Assembly (NCBI GenBank): GCA_963763485.1
Contig: CAVXOW010000009.1
Span: 124,001-188,000 of the forward strand
Source: CAWCKS01 sp963763485
GTDB taxonomy: Bacteria; Pseudomonadota; Alphaproteobacteria; Rhizobiales; Xanthobacteraceae
Length of the DNA: 64,000 nt
Reading direction: 5' to 3'
The notes under the pieces were generated by a model that searched no databases, had not been told where the DNA came from, and was given only the letters and a program-made list of their open reading frames with translations. Both the position numbers and the translations under genes were made by a program. Positions 29,975-37,783 of the stretch are shown here, in pieces (the stretch's first letter is position 1; each line of letters starts with the position of its first letter).

Positions 29975-30086
29975 GCAGGGAAAGCCGGATGCCCGGTTGA
30001 ACCTTGCGGTCACTGAAGCTCGTACGTTCCGCCTTTTATTTTGCGTACGAGGCTTGCGGGTGCAGCTGGCATCCGGCTTTCCCTGC
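29975..30086. repeat. Structured 112-base element closed by a perfect 18-bp stem
   Basis: Arms 29975-29992 and 30069-30086 (GCAGGGAAAGCCGGATGC and its reverse complement) pair over 18 bases without mismatch. Inside, CTCGTACG (30019-30026) pairs with CGTACGAG (30044-30051) around a T-rich loop. Such GCAGGGAAAGCCGG elements are, as I recall, repeated in Bradyrhizobium intergenic regions. It could be an RNA or a mobile-element remnant. Confidence 0.6.
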
Positions 30087-30179
30087 GCCCTCTGATTTCC
30101 GAGAGCGCGAAAGCAAGCGCAAACCCTCGGGCACACCGTGCCGCGAGGCGATTTCGCATGTCTAAAAGACCACTCCGTC

Positions 30180-30275
30180 GTCATTCCGGGGCGCGCGAAG
30201 CGCGAGCCCGGAATCCATACGCCCTGTCATGGTTATGGATTGCGGCCTGCGCGCCACGGCGCATCCCGGAATGAC
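30180..30275. repeat. Paired-palindrome REP-like element
   Basis: GTCATTCCGGGGCGCGCGAA...CCCGGAAT and GCGCGCCACGGCGC...CCGGAATGAC palindromes around a TCCATA/TATGGA pair. It lies in the 595-base gap 29805-30399, which otherwise holds only the long-stem element and no gene. Confidence 0.65.
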
Positions 30276-30399
30276 GGATTGAAGCAAATCGGGCGTGGTT
30301 CGCTGCCAAAACCCTGCAAAATCGCGCGAGAAACTTCACGCAATCAAGGGCTTGCGCGTCACCGGTGGTCGACGCCGAACGAGCAGAAACTACTGCTGA

Positions 30400-32456
30400 C
30401 TAGCCGGCTGATCCGTCGGTGCCGGCGGGGGTAACGGCTGCTGCACCACGCCAGTAATTGGCCTCCGACGTTGCGCCGCCGAGGCCGAGCACGTTGATCG
30501 CCGCCGGCAGCGCCGCATCGGCCATCGCCGCGTGGCCCTCCGCGGTCGGATGCACGGCGCCGCCATAGACCGCCGACAGCACGCCCCACGCCGCGTCGTG
30601 GATGTCGCTCGGCTGTGCGGACGTGGCAAAGCCTTGCGGGTAGGTCATCGCGGCAAAATAGCTGTCGTTCGCGGTGCGCAGCCAGCGCGCGCGCGGCAGA
30701 TACGCGCGGAAATCGCCGGCCGAGCGATTGCAGACCAAAGGCGCAGTCGCCGACGTCACCGGATCGGAATTGAAGCTGTCGCCCTTCACCGAAAAACAAT
30801 CACGGTCGAACTCGGGATCGGTCTGCCGCGTGCGCGCAGATCGAGTGCTGCGTGAACGCCTGCTGGTGGCGATCGACAAAGGTCATGCGCTCCTTCGCAC
30901 CACCGCGGCACAGCGTGTCGCCGTCGCACGTCGCGAGCGCCTTCAGCGCGGGCAGGAATTCGTCGTGCACGAAAGCCTCGACATTCGCCCATGCGGGTCG
31001 GGTCGGCATTGAACGACGGATGAATATCAAAGCCGTCGCGGCCGTTGCCGCACGGCAAATCGTCCTGCCGCGCCGGATCGCCGTAGGACACGAACACCAC
31101 GCGCGAAAAATCGTCATTGACCAGCGGCCGCAGCGCCTGGCGCAGGTTGGCAAAGCCGTGCGGCAATTCGCGCTGCAAAGCCGCCTGCGAATCCGAGACT
31201 GCCCAGAGCACGCCGGAGCGGCGAAACAGCGTGCGCTCGGCGCCGCTGTCGACGATGACGTCGGCGACGAGACCGGAGAAGCCGATGTCGTTGGCGCCGA
31301 TCGTCAGCAGCACGAGATCGACCTGGCGTTGCGGCTGGCGCTTGCGCGCCGTCGCAAGATCTTCGCCGAGCTGGGTCACCTGCGCGTTGACCGTGCCCTG
31401 GCAGTTGATGGCGCTGCCGGTGAAGATGCATTCGCGGCCGCGCTGGCTGCCGAGCAGGCCGCTATCGATGGTCGCGCCGGAGCACGCGAGCGGCAGGAAC
31501 GTCACCGCAATGTGCTCGTAGCGCACCGCAAGCGCGAGCGCGGTGCGGAACTGGTAGCTGTAGAGCGAGCGATGGCAGGCCGGGTTCGACCATTGCGCGG
31601 CGACCTTCTGCCACGCGCTCAAACCGCCGCTCGAGCCCGCGGTGCAGGTCTTGTCGCCGGTGTAGCCGGCACGGCCCGGCCGATAATATTCGGCGCTCGT
31701 CAGATACGAGCGGAAGCAAAAGCCTTCATCCGACAGCGCCACCGGACGATCGGGATTGCCTTCGCCGGAGGCGATGGAGTCGCCAAGGCCCGCGATCAGG
31801 AAATCGCGCACTGCGATTTGGGTATCGACATGCTGCGGCGGGTCACTGCCGACAGCGACATCGACCGACGCATTGGTGGTGCGGCCGTAGCGGACGCGGA
31901 AATTGATCGGCTCAGTGCAGGGAAAGCTCGAATGCGCCGACGCTTCGCCGTCGTCAAAGCTCCAGTTGCACGTCGCGCCGGCCGGCACGTCGCCGGCAAG
32001 ATGGATGACGACGGCATGATCGCTCGGCGCCAGGTAATCCTCGCCGACATCGTCGCGTTTGCAGGGCTGGCTGATCTTGCCGGCTTGATCGATGCAGAGC
32101 CTGCGGAACATGTTGCGCGCCCAGCCGCGGCCTTCGCCTTCCATCGCCAGCGCATCTTCCGATTCCAGGATCGATCGCGAGCGCAGGTAATCGGCGTGGA
32201 GCTTGAAGTCGCGCTCCTCGCGGAACAGCCGGAAACGGTTCTTGACCTCCCACACGATCTGCATCGAGCCGTTGGCCGGGGCGGACGGTTGCGCAGTGGG
32301 CGGCACGAGCAGCGTGGGCGCAGCAGGAGTCTGAGTGGGAGCCTCGGCCGGCGGTGCCGTCGCAGGCGAGGAACCTTGCGCGGCCGCATTGCCGGCAAGG
32401 CTGGCGAACGCGGTCAATGCAACGAGCAATGAGAGTAAAGTGCGGCGGAGGAACAT
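30400..32456 (-). CDS. Secreted SGNH/GDSL-type esterase-lipase (two frameshifts)
   Basis: About 685 residues when joined. A signal peptide (MFLRRTLLSLLVALTAFASL, cleavage near NAAAQ) precedes a Pro/Ala-rich linker, an N-terminal beta-rich region (about 60-215) and an SGNH hydrolase domain. Block I is GLGDSIASGEG (about residue 222), block III is GANDIGFSG (about 388) and the terminal His lies in GAVHPTAEGH (about 637). Frame changes occur near 31000 (extra G before NVEAFVHDEF) and near 30840 (after QHSICA). The same plan is seen in large exported bacterial esterases; the substrate is unknown. The start is ATG 32456. Confidence 0.8.
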
Positions 32457-32534
32457 GGCGCTCTTCAAACGAGCGGATGCGGCAGAAATATGAGGCGTGC
32501 GATCTCGTTGCGAAACGCGTGACACCTTGGCCAA

Positions 32535-33563
32535 TCACTCGCCGGGCTCAGGCGCGCACTGCAGCGCTTCCTCGGCCTTGCGGCGCTGCTTCCACGGCAA
32601 TGCGACATTCATCCAGAATTCACGGATGCCCATCGTCGTGATCGCGACGGTAAAGGGGATGACGAAGTAGAGCAGGCGGAACAACAGCAGCGTCGCCACG
32701 ATCTCCTCGCGGCCGAACTGCGGCAGCGCCACCAGCATCGCCGCATCGAACACGCCGAGGCTGCCGGGCGCGTGGCTCGCGAAGCCGAGCAGCGTTGCAA
32801 GAATGAACACGACCGCGAACGGCAGGAACTCGATTGGCGGCTGCGCCGGCATCAGGATGTACATCGCCGTTGCGCAGAAGCCGAGATCGACGACGCCGAT
32901 CAGGATTTGCAGGATCGTCAGCCGCGCCGACGGCAGGATGACCTTCCAGCCGTTCTGGCCGATCTCGCGGCGGCCGAGGCCGAGCCAGACGACGTAGGCC
33001 ACGATGCCGGCGAGCCCGCCGAAGCCGATCAGCTGGTTGACCGACAGCGGCAACAAATCGATCGAACTTGCCGCTTCCGGATGGAACAGCATGCCGAAGC
33101 CGAGCACGGTGGTGTTGCCGAGCCAGAACGTCAGTCCGGAGATGAAGCAGATCTTTGCGACGTCGATCGCAGTGAGGTGCCAGTCGGAATAAATCCGGAA
33201 GCGGATCGCGCCGCCGGTGAAGACGGTGGCGCCGATGTTATGGCCGATGGTGTAGCTGCACAGTCCGGTCATCGCCGCGATCCGGTATGGCACATGGGTG
33301 CGGCCGATGGTGCGGAGCGCGAACAGGTCGTAGAACGTCAGCGTCAGGTAGGCGCAGCTCACGCAAAGCGCGGCGAGGCCGAGCTGAGCGTGGGTCTTCT
33401 CGCCGATTGCGGTCAGGATAATGGCGGTGTTGACGCCCTTCAGCATGTGAATGAGCGTCGTGACGGCCAACGCAATGATGACAAGGCTCGCGACGATGCC
33501 GAGCCGCTTCCAACCAATCCATCTCTCAAAGCCGCGCCGAAGCGCGCCTAGCAACTCGTGCAT
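32535..33563 (-). CDS. Lysylphosphatidylglycerol-synthase-type transmembrane protein (UPF0104)
   Basis: 342 residues with about eight membrane helices and a short cytoplasmic C-terminus (KQRRKAEEAL). The family segments SYTIGHNIGATVFTGGAIRFR and the glycine-rich ASHAPGSLGVFDAAM match the flippase-like domain of MprF/LPG synthases. No aminoacyl-transferase domain is present, so it is the stand-alone membrane form. ATG 33563 has GGGAGGG 3 bases upstream and is preferred over an upstream open stretch. A role in lipid transport or flipping is likely from family knowledge. Confidence 0.87.
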   Translation of the reverse strand: MHELLGALRRGFERWIGWKRLGIVASLVIIALAVTTLIHMLKGVNTAIILTAIGEKTHAQLGLAALCVSCAYLTLTFYDLFALRTIGRTHVPYRIAAMTGLCSYTIGHNIGATVFTGGAIRFRIYSDWHLTAIDVAKICFISGLTFWLGNTTVLGFGMLFHPEAASSIDLLPLSVNQLIGFGGLAGIVAYVVWLGLGRREIGQNGWKVILPSARLTILQILIGVVDLGFCATAMYILMPAQPPIEFLPFAVVFILATLLGFASHAPGSLGVFDAAMLVALPQFGREEIVATLLLFRLLYFVIPFTVAITTMGIREFWMNVALPWKQRRKAEEALQCAPEPGE

Positions 33564-33861
33564 TCGCCCTCCCGGCCGGACGCGAACGATGTGAAAGCCG
33601 ATTGAGGCGACAATACGCAAGCGGCTGATCGCTGGATCATATGAGAAAAGTCACTTCTTGGGCAGTGAGTTAGGTTGTAACGGGTGCACCGCCAGAGAAT
33701 CCCGCGTTGCGCGGCAAATGGTGCGGCCGTCTACAACGGAGAGATGACGCTCCCTTGAATCCAGCCTGGAACTCAAGTTCGCAGCGTCAGGCGGTCTTGC
33801 GTTAAAGCCGCGTCGAGAGGGGTGTTCAGTCCTCATGATGTGACGCGATGCCGCAGCTCGA
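33564..33861. other. Intergenic, nothing recognised
   Basis: About 300 bases. An 87-codon minus-strand frame (33651-33914) overlaps the next gene and has no family features, so it is not called. Confidence 0.45.
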
Positions 33862-34290
33862 TCAGACTTTGCGGGTAGCGAAGTGGGCACCGCAAAATGC
33901 CATTCCCGCGCCAAGCACCAGCGCCGAAACCCCGGCGAGCACGCCGGGCACCGTTGCTCCGCCCGGCGGCCCGGAGGCGACCTGGCCGGCGCCGGCCAGC
34001 ACCAGCACGAGCACGCCGATCAGGAACTGCCACATCGGCCGCGAGATCTCGCCTGATGCAGCACCGGTCATCAGCGATGCCGTCACAAAGCCGCCGACGA
34101 AGGCGATGGTTGCGATCAGCCACCACGCCAGTGCGGCGCTGATCGGGATCACGCTCGGGTCACGCCAAAGTGCCGCGAGATCGAGGCCGAAGCGGCGACC
34201 GATCATGTGAAAGGCGAGGGCAAGCAGCACGCCGCACACCATCGCGCCGGCGACGATCAGGTGACGTGGGAAAGGGGCGTTGTCAGCCAT
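33862..34290 (-). CDS. Small four-helix membrane protein, function unknown
   Basis: 142 residues with four hydrophobic helices (about 10-30, 47-72, 82-100, 112-135) and a GPPGGATVPG turn between helices 3 and 4. I do not recognise the family. ATG 34290 (MADNAPFPRHLIVAGA) is the most natural start, with weak ribosome-site support. It lies 63 bases downstream of a UspA-type gene on the same strand, so they may be co-transcribed. Confidence 0.7.
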   Translation of the reverse strand: MADNAPFPRHLIVAGAMVCGVLLALAFHMIGRRFGLDLAALWRDPSVIPISAALAWWLIATIAFVGGFVTASLMTGAASGEISRPMWQFLIGVLVLVLAGAGQVASGPPGGATVPGVLAGVSALVLGAGMAFCGAHFATRKV

Positions 34291-34353
34291 TTGCCGGCCC
34301 GGCTTATGGCATTGGTATCCGGCCGGCAATATGCCGCGCGGCCAAATTTCGTA

Positions 34354-34779
34354 TCAATTTCTCACCACCAGCACCGAGCACTTGGCGTAGCGCACCACGT
34401 GGCCGGCATTCGAGCCGAGAAAATAGGTGCGCATCGCCGGGCGGTGTGAGGTCATCACGATGAGGTCCGCCTTTATGGTGGCGGCCTCCTCGAGGATCTC
34501 GTGATAGATGCCGCCCTGCCGGATCGCCGTCGAAATGCGTTCGGCGGGAATGCCGGACTCGCGCGCCACGATCGTCAGCGCCTCTTCGGATGATTGTCGC
34601 TGCTGGGTGTCGAAGTCGGCCGGCACGTACTCGGCGAGCATCACCGGCGTCATCGGCAACACGTTGAGCAGGCGGACGCGGCCGCCGGTGGCGCCGCTCA
34701 GCTCTGCCGCATTGGCAATCGCAGGCTTGGCATATTCGGCATCGGCGAGGTCGATCGGGACGAGAATGTTTTTGAACAC
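34354..34779 (-). CDS. Universal stress protein (UspA family)
   Basis: 141 residues. The N-terminal strand ILVPIDLADAEYAKPA and the C-terminal ATP-binding-type loop FLGSNAGHVVRYAKCSVLVV (G-x3-G-x9-S) define a single Usp domain. Translation most likely starts at GTG 34779 (then FKNILVPID), with GGAG 8 bases upstream; no in-frame ATG fits. Usp proteins modulate stress and stationary-phase survival, often binding ATP. The SixA-like phosphatase gene ends about 60 bases upstream. Confidence 0.9.
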   Translation of the reverse strand: MFKNILVPIDLADAEYAKPAIANAAELSGATGGRVRLLNVLPMTPVMLAEYVPADFDTQQRQSSEEALTIVARESGIPAERISTAIRQGGIYHEILEEAATIKADLIVMTSHRPAMRTYFLGSNAGHVVRYAKCSVLVVRN

Positions 34780-34837
34780 ATGCGTCTCCTCTGATCCAGC
34801 GTGCAGCTGTCCTTGCTGGTTGTTGCTGTTGCCGCGG

Positions 34838-35395
34838 TTACGATTCCTCACGCAGCAGCGCCGGACTGATGAGCCGTTCCAGCCGGCCGCGCCCGAACGA
34901 CACGTCGGCCCAGTCGTCGATCGCAAACGAGATCAGCGCCAGACCGCTGGTCGGCAAATTGTCGGTCAGCGCGCGATACGATGCGTCGACTTTGGCCGGC
35001 TTTCCGTCGCCGGTCGACGTCAGCGCCAGCGCGAACTCGTGTAGTCCGGGATTGTGCCCGACGATCATCAACCGGTCTGTGCCGGCGCGTTGCGCAAGCT
35101 GCGGGGCGATGCGCACGGTGTGCAGAAGCTCGGAGGTGTCGGCGCCGTAGAGTTGATGGACGATCTGGTGCGGCGGTGTGCTCGGCAACTCGTCCTTCAG
35201 GAGGTCCCAGGTCTCGCGGGCCCGCGTCGCCGGCGACACCAGCACGCATTGGGGTACGATCCGGTGGGCAGCGAGATAGCGCCCGAGCGTCGGCGCGTCT
35301 TCGCGGCCGCGCGCGTTCAGTCGCCGGTCGCGGTCGTTGCCGCTCGGGCTGTCACGTTCGGTCTTGGCATGGCGCAGCAGCATCAGGTGGCGCAT
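34838..35395 (-). CDS. SixA-like histidine phosphatase
   Basis: 185 residues, histidine phosphatase branch. The catalytic RHAK motif (MLLRHAKTERDSPSGNDRDR), with its phospho-accepting His near residue 8, and the second His in MIVGHNPGLHEF are present. The N-terminal LNARGREDA segment is typical of SixA proteins, which dephosphorylate phosphohistidine on Hpt domains or PTS proteins. ATG 35395 starts directly at the core strand. The target here is unknown; the orphan Hpt gene at 21619 is far away. Confidence 0.87.
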   Translation of the reverse strand: MRHLMLLRHAKTERDSPSGNDRDRRLNARGREDAPTLGRYLAAHRIVPQCVLVSPATRARETWDLLKDELPSTPPHQIVHQLYGADTSELLHTVRIAPQLAQRAGTDRLMIVGHNPGLHEFALALTSTGDGKPAKVDASYRALTDNLPTSGLALISFAIDDWADVSFGRGRLERLISPALLREES

Positions 35396-35542
35396 GGTGC
35401 GCGAGCCTAAAGCAACATCGGCCTCCACGGAATAATGAAGAGGGACGAAAGCCACAGGGTGACAAGGTGAATGGCTTAAGCTTAAGACAGGGCAGCCCAT
35501 GAAGACTTGGGCGGGCAGGCAAAAAGACGGCGATTTGCGGCA

Positions 35543-37015
35543 ATGACGGGAACGGGCGAACCGGCGCCAGGATGGTATGCAGCGTCGGCCAACGAATGGA
35601 CGCGACGGCCCCGGCTGACGTTCGATCTCGATGTCGATGTCTGCGTGGTCGGCGGCGGTCTTGCCGGGCTGACGATCGCCCGCGAGGCGGCCAAGCTTGG
35701 CGCGACCGTTGCGCTACTCGAGGCGCGCACCATCGGCTGGAATGCATCGGGCCGCAATCTCGGCGCGGTGACGCCGGGATTCGGCGTCGATATCGAGCAC
35801 ATTGTCTCCCGCATCGGCGTCGAGGGCGCCCGCGAGCTCTGGGAGCTGTCGCAGGACGGCGTCGACTACGTTCGCTCGACCGTCCTCGAAGCAGGCATCC
35901 CCGGCATCGGGTTCGGCCACGGCTTTCTCGAGGTCTCGAGCGTCGACAAGGGCGACCGCCTGGTCAGCCGACTGCAGCTTTTGGGTGAGGATTTCGGCGC
36001 CGATGTCGAAGCGTGGCAGACCGAGCGCGTGCGAGAGGCCGTACGCACGCCGCACTATTTTCACGCCATCCACTATCCGAAATCGTTTCATCTGCATGGC
36101 CTGAACTACGCGCGCGGTCTTGCCGAGGCCGCCGAGCGCGCGGGCGTCCGCCTGTTCGAGGACACCATCGTTGCCGGCATCGATCCGGCCGGCGTCCGCA
36201 AGCGCATCGTCACCGCGGCGGCGCGACTGCGCTCGTCCTACATTGTGCTTGCCGGTAATGTGCATCTCGGCTCGCCATTTCCGCGGCTGAACCAGACGCT
36301 GCTGCCGACCTGGCGCTACGTTGCGGTCACCGAGCCGCTCGGCAACAGAATCGACGAGGCGCTGACGTTCGAGGGCGTGGTCGAAGATTCGTCTGGACTC
36401 GATCAGTTTCGCCGCATCGACCGTGACCGGTTGATGTGGTCGGGTCCGCTCACCACGTTTCCCGTCAGTCCGAGGCTGGTCGCGAGCCAGATCAGGCGGC
36501 GCATCAAGCGCGTTTTCCCGCAGCTCGGCAACGTCGCGATCGCTGATGCGTGGAGCGGCGTTACCGGCGAGACCGTTCACGGCATGCCGCAAATCGGCCA
36601 GCTGCGCCGCGGCTTGTGGATCGCCAGCGGCTTCGGTGGCCGCGGCATTGCGGCAACCGCGACGGCGGGGCTTCTCGTGACACAGGGCATGCTCGCCGGC
36701 GACGATCGCTGGCGCCTGTTCTCGCCATTCGAACTGGTCTGGGCCGGCGGGACAGCAGGCCGCGTCGCAGCGCAGGCGGTTTATGCCTGGTCGCGGGGAG
36801 CCGCCACGGCCGCCGCCACGGTCGCTCGTTTGCGCGAACGCGCCAGGGCGCGGGAGCGGGAGCGGCAACGGCGAGCTGCCGCCGCGACGCAAGCGGTGCG
36901 CAGGATGCGTGTCAGCGATCAAGGCGCGCGGCTGCGGCCGCCGACAAGGCCAGCGCGTCCGGCGGACACGCCGCAACAGGAAACCTCGCGCGATCGTGAG
37001 AATGCCAGCGAATGA
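35543..37015 (+). CDS. FAD-dependent amine/D-amino acid oxidase (DAO family) with basic C-terminal tail
   Basis: 490 residues. The FAD dinucleotide-binding motif VVGGGLAGLTIAREAAKLGA begins at about residue 35. The family motif TIGWNASGRNLGAVTPGF follows, and the C-terminal FAD contact is GLWIASGFGGRGIAATATAG. This matches the DadA/glycine oxidase branch. After residue about 405 there is an unusual Arg/Ala-rich tail (RLRERARARERERQRRAAA) with no counterpart in the catalytic fold. It may bind nucleic acid, membrane or be non-functional. The start ATG 35543 is favoured over an upstream codon at 35507. The amine substrate is unknown. Confidence 0.87.
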   Translation: MTGTGEPAPGWYAASANEWTRRPRLTFDLDVDVCVVGGGLAGLTIAREAAKLGATVALLEARTIGWNASGRNLGAVTPGFGVDIEHIVSRIGVEGARELWELSQDGVDYVRSTVLEAGIPGIGFGHGFLEVSSVDKGDRLVSRLQLLGEDFGADVEAWQTERVREAVRTPHYFHAIHYPKSFHLHGLNYARGLAEAAERAGVRLFEDTIVAGIDPAGVRKRIVTAAARLRSSYIVLAGNVHLGSPFPRLNQTLLPTWRYVAVTEPLGNRIDEALTFEGVVEDSSGLDQFRRIDRDRLMWSGPLTTFPVSPRLVASQIRRRIKRVFPQLGNVAIADAWSGVTGETVHGMPQIGQLRRGLWIASGFGGRGIAATATAGLLVTQGMLAGDDRWRLFSPFELVWAGGTAGRVAAQAVYAWSRGAATAAATVARLRERARARERERQRRAAAATQAVRRMRVSDQGARLRPPTRPARPADTPQQETSRDRENASE

Positions 37016-37088
37016 GACGCGAATAGCGGTGTAACTTTCGGGGTTGTTTGGCGTATCTTGTAGGCAACGGACTTTTCAGGAGCGCGCC

Positions 37089-37589
37089 ATGGTTGATCGA
37101 CGGATTTTGCTTGCCACCACCGCCGGCATCGGCCTGCTTGCGGCATTTCGCTTCCTGCGCGGGTCGGAAGCCAGAGCCGACGAGCATTTCGAGGTCGAGA
37201 TGAGCGAGGACGAGTGGAAGAAGAAGCTGACGCCGGCGCAGTTCGCGATCCTGCGCAAGCATGGCACCGAGCCGGCAGGCACAAGCCCGCTCAACAAGGA
37301 GCATCGCAAGGGCACGTTCGCCTGCGCCGGCTGCGATCTGCCGTTGTTCGCGTCCGAAACCAAGTTCGAGAGCGGCACCGGCTGGCCGAGCTTCTATCAG
37401 CCGCTGCCGAACGCGGTCGGCACTACCGAGGACCGCTCCTACATGATGCTGCGCACCGAGGTGCACTGCCACCGCTGCGGCGGCCATCTCGGCCACGTGT
37501 TCGACGACGGGCCGAAGCCGACCGGGCTGCGCTACTGTATGAACGGCCTGTCGCTGTCGTTCAAACCGGCCGATAATTCGTCGTCCTGA
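37089..37589 (+). CDS. msrB: Peptide-methionine (R)-S-oxide reductase MsrB, exported
   Basis: 166 residues. It reduces methionine-R-sulfoxide in proteins. The zinc site is formed by CAGC and CHRC. The catalytic cysteine lies in LRYCMNGLSL, and the substrate loop GTGWPSFYQPL is intact. The N-terminus MVDRRILLATTAGIGLLAAF is a hydrophobic export signal with a twin arginine, so a Tat-exported or membrane-anchored periplasmic form is likely. ATG 37089 has AGGAG 8 bases upstream. A strong terminator follows. Confidence 0.93.
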   Translation: MVDRRILLATTAGIGLLAAFRFLRGSEARADEHFEVEMSEDEWKKKLTPAQFAILRKHGTEPAGTSPLNKEHRKGTFACAGCDLPLFASETKFESGTGWPSFYQPLPNAVGTTEDRSYMMLRTEVHCHRCGGHLGHVFDDGPKPTGLRYCMNGLSLSFKPADNSSS

Positions 37590-37632
37590 GGCGGCTCTCC
37601 CGCCGGTAAATCTTGCCGACTAGGCAATTCTG

Positions 37633-37659
37633 CGCCGGCCCCCCTGGGGCCGGCGTTTT
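37633..37659 (+). terminator. Rho-independent terminator after msrB
   Basis: A 10-bp GC stem (37633-37642 with 37646-37655, CGCCGGCCCC arm) and TTTT at 37656-37659. It separates msrB from the flagellar operon. Confidence 0.85.
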
Positions 37660-37693
37660 GCGTAACACCCTGTCTGCCTTGCGAAAATCGTCT

Positions 37694-37709
37694 TGGCATG
37701 GCGCTTGCG
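37694..37709 (+). promoter_or_regulatory. Sigma-54-type promoter of flgE
   Basis: TGGCATG-GCGC-TTGCG matches the -24/-12 consensus TGGCAYR-N4-TTGCW at all but the last base, with the required 12-base GG-to-GC spacing. It lies 75 bases before the flgE ATG. Sigma-54 control of hook genes is established in alphaproteobacteria. Confidence 0.75.
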
Positions 37710-37783
37710 ACAAGTTCGTCGCATGCGGCCATTGAGCATTGCCATCATCCGGCGGCCGCCCGGATCGAGCTTGGAGAAAGTGT

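Noticed and set aside
30852..32432. A 526-codon plus-strand frame opposite the SGNH hydrolase
   Set aside because: The minus strand shows a signal peptide and SGNH blocks; the plus strand shows neither.
33651..33914. An 87-codon minus-strand frame before the small membrane gene
   Set aside because: It overlaps the end of the better-supported 33862-34290 gene and has no recognisable feature.
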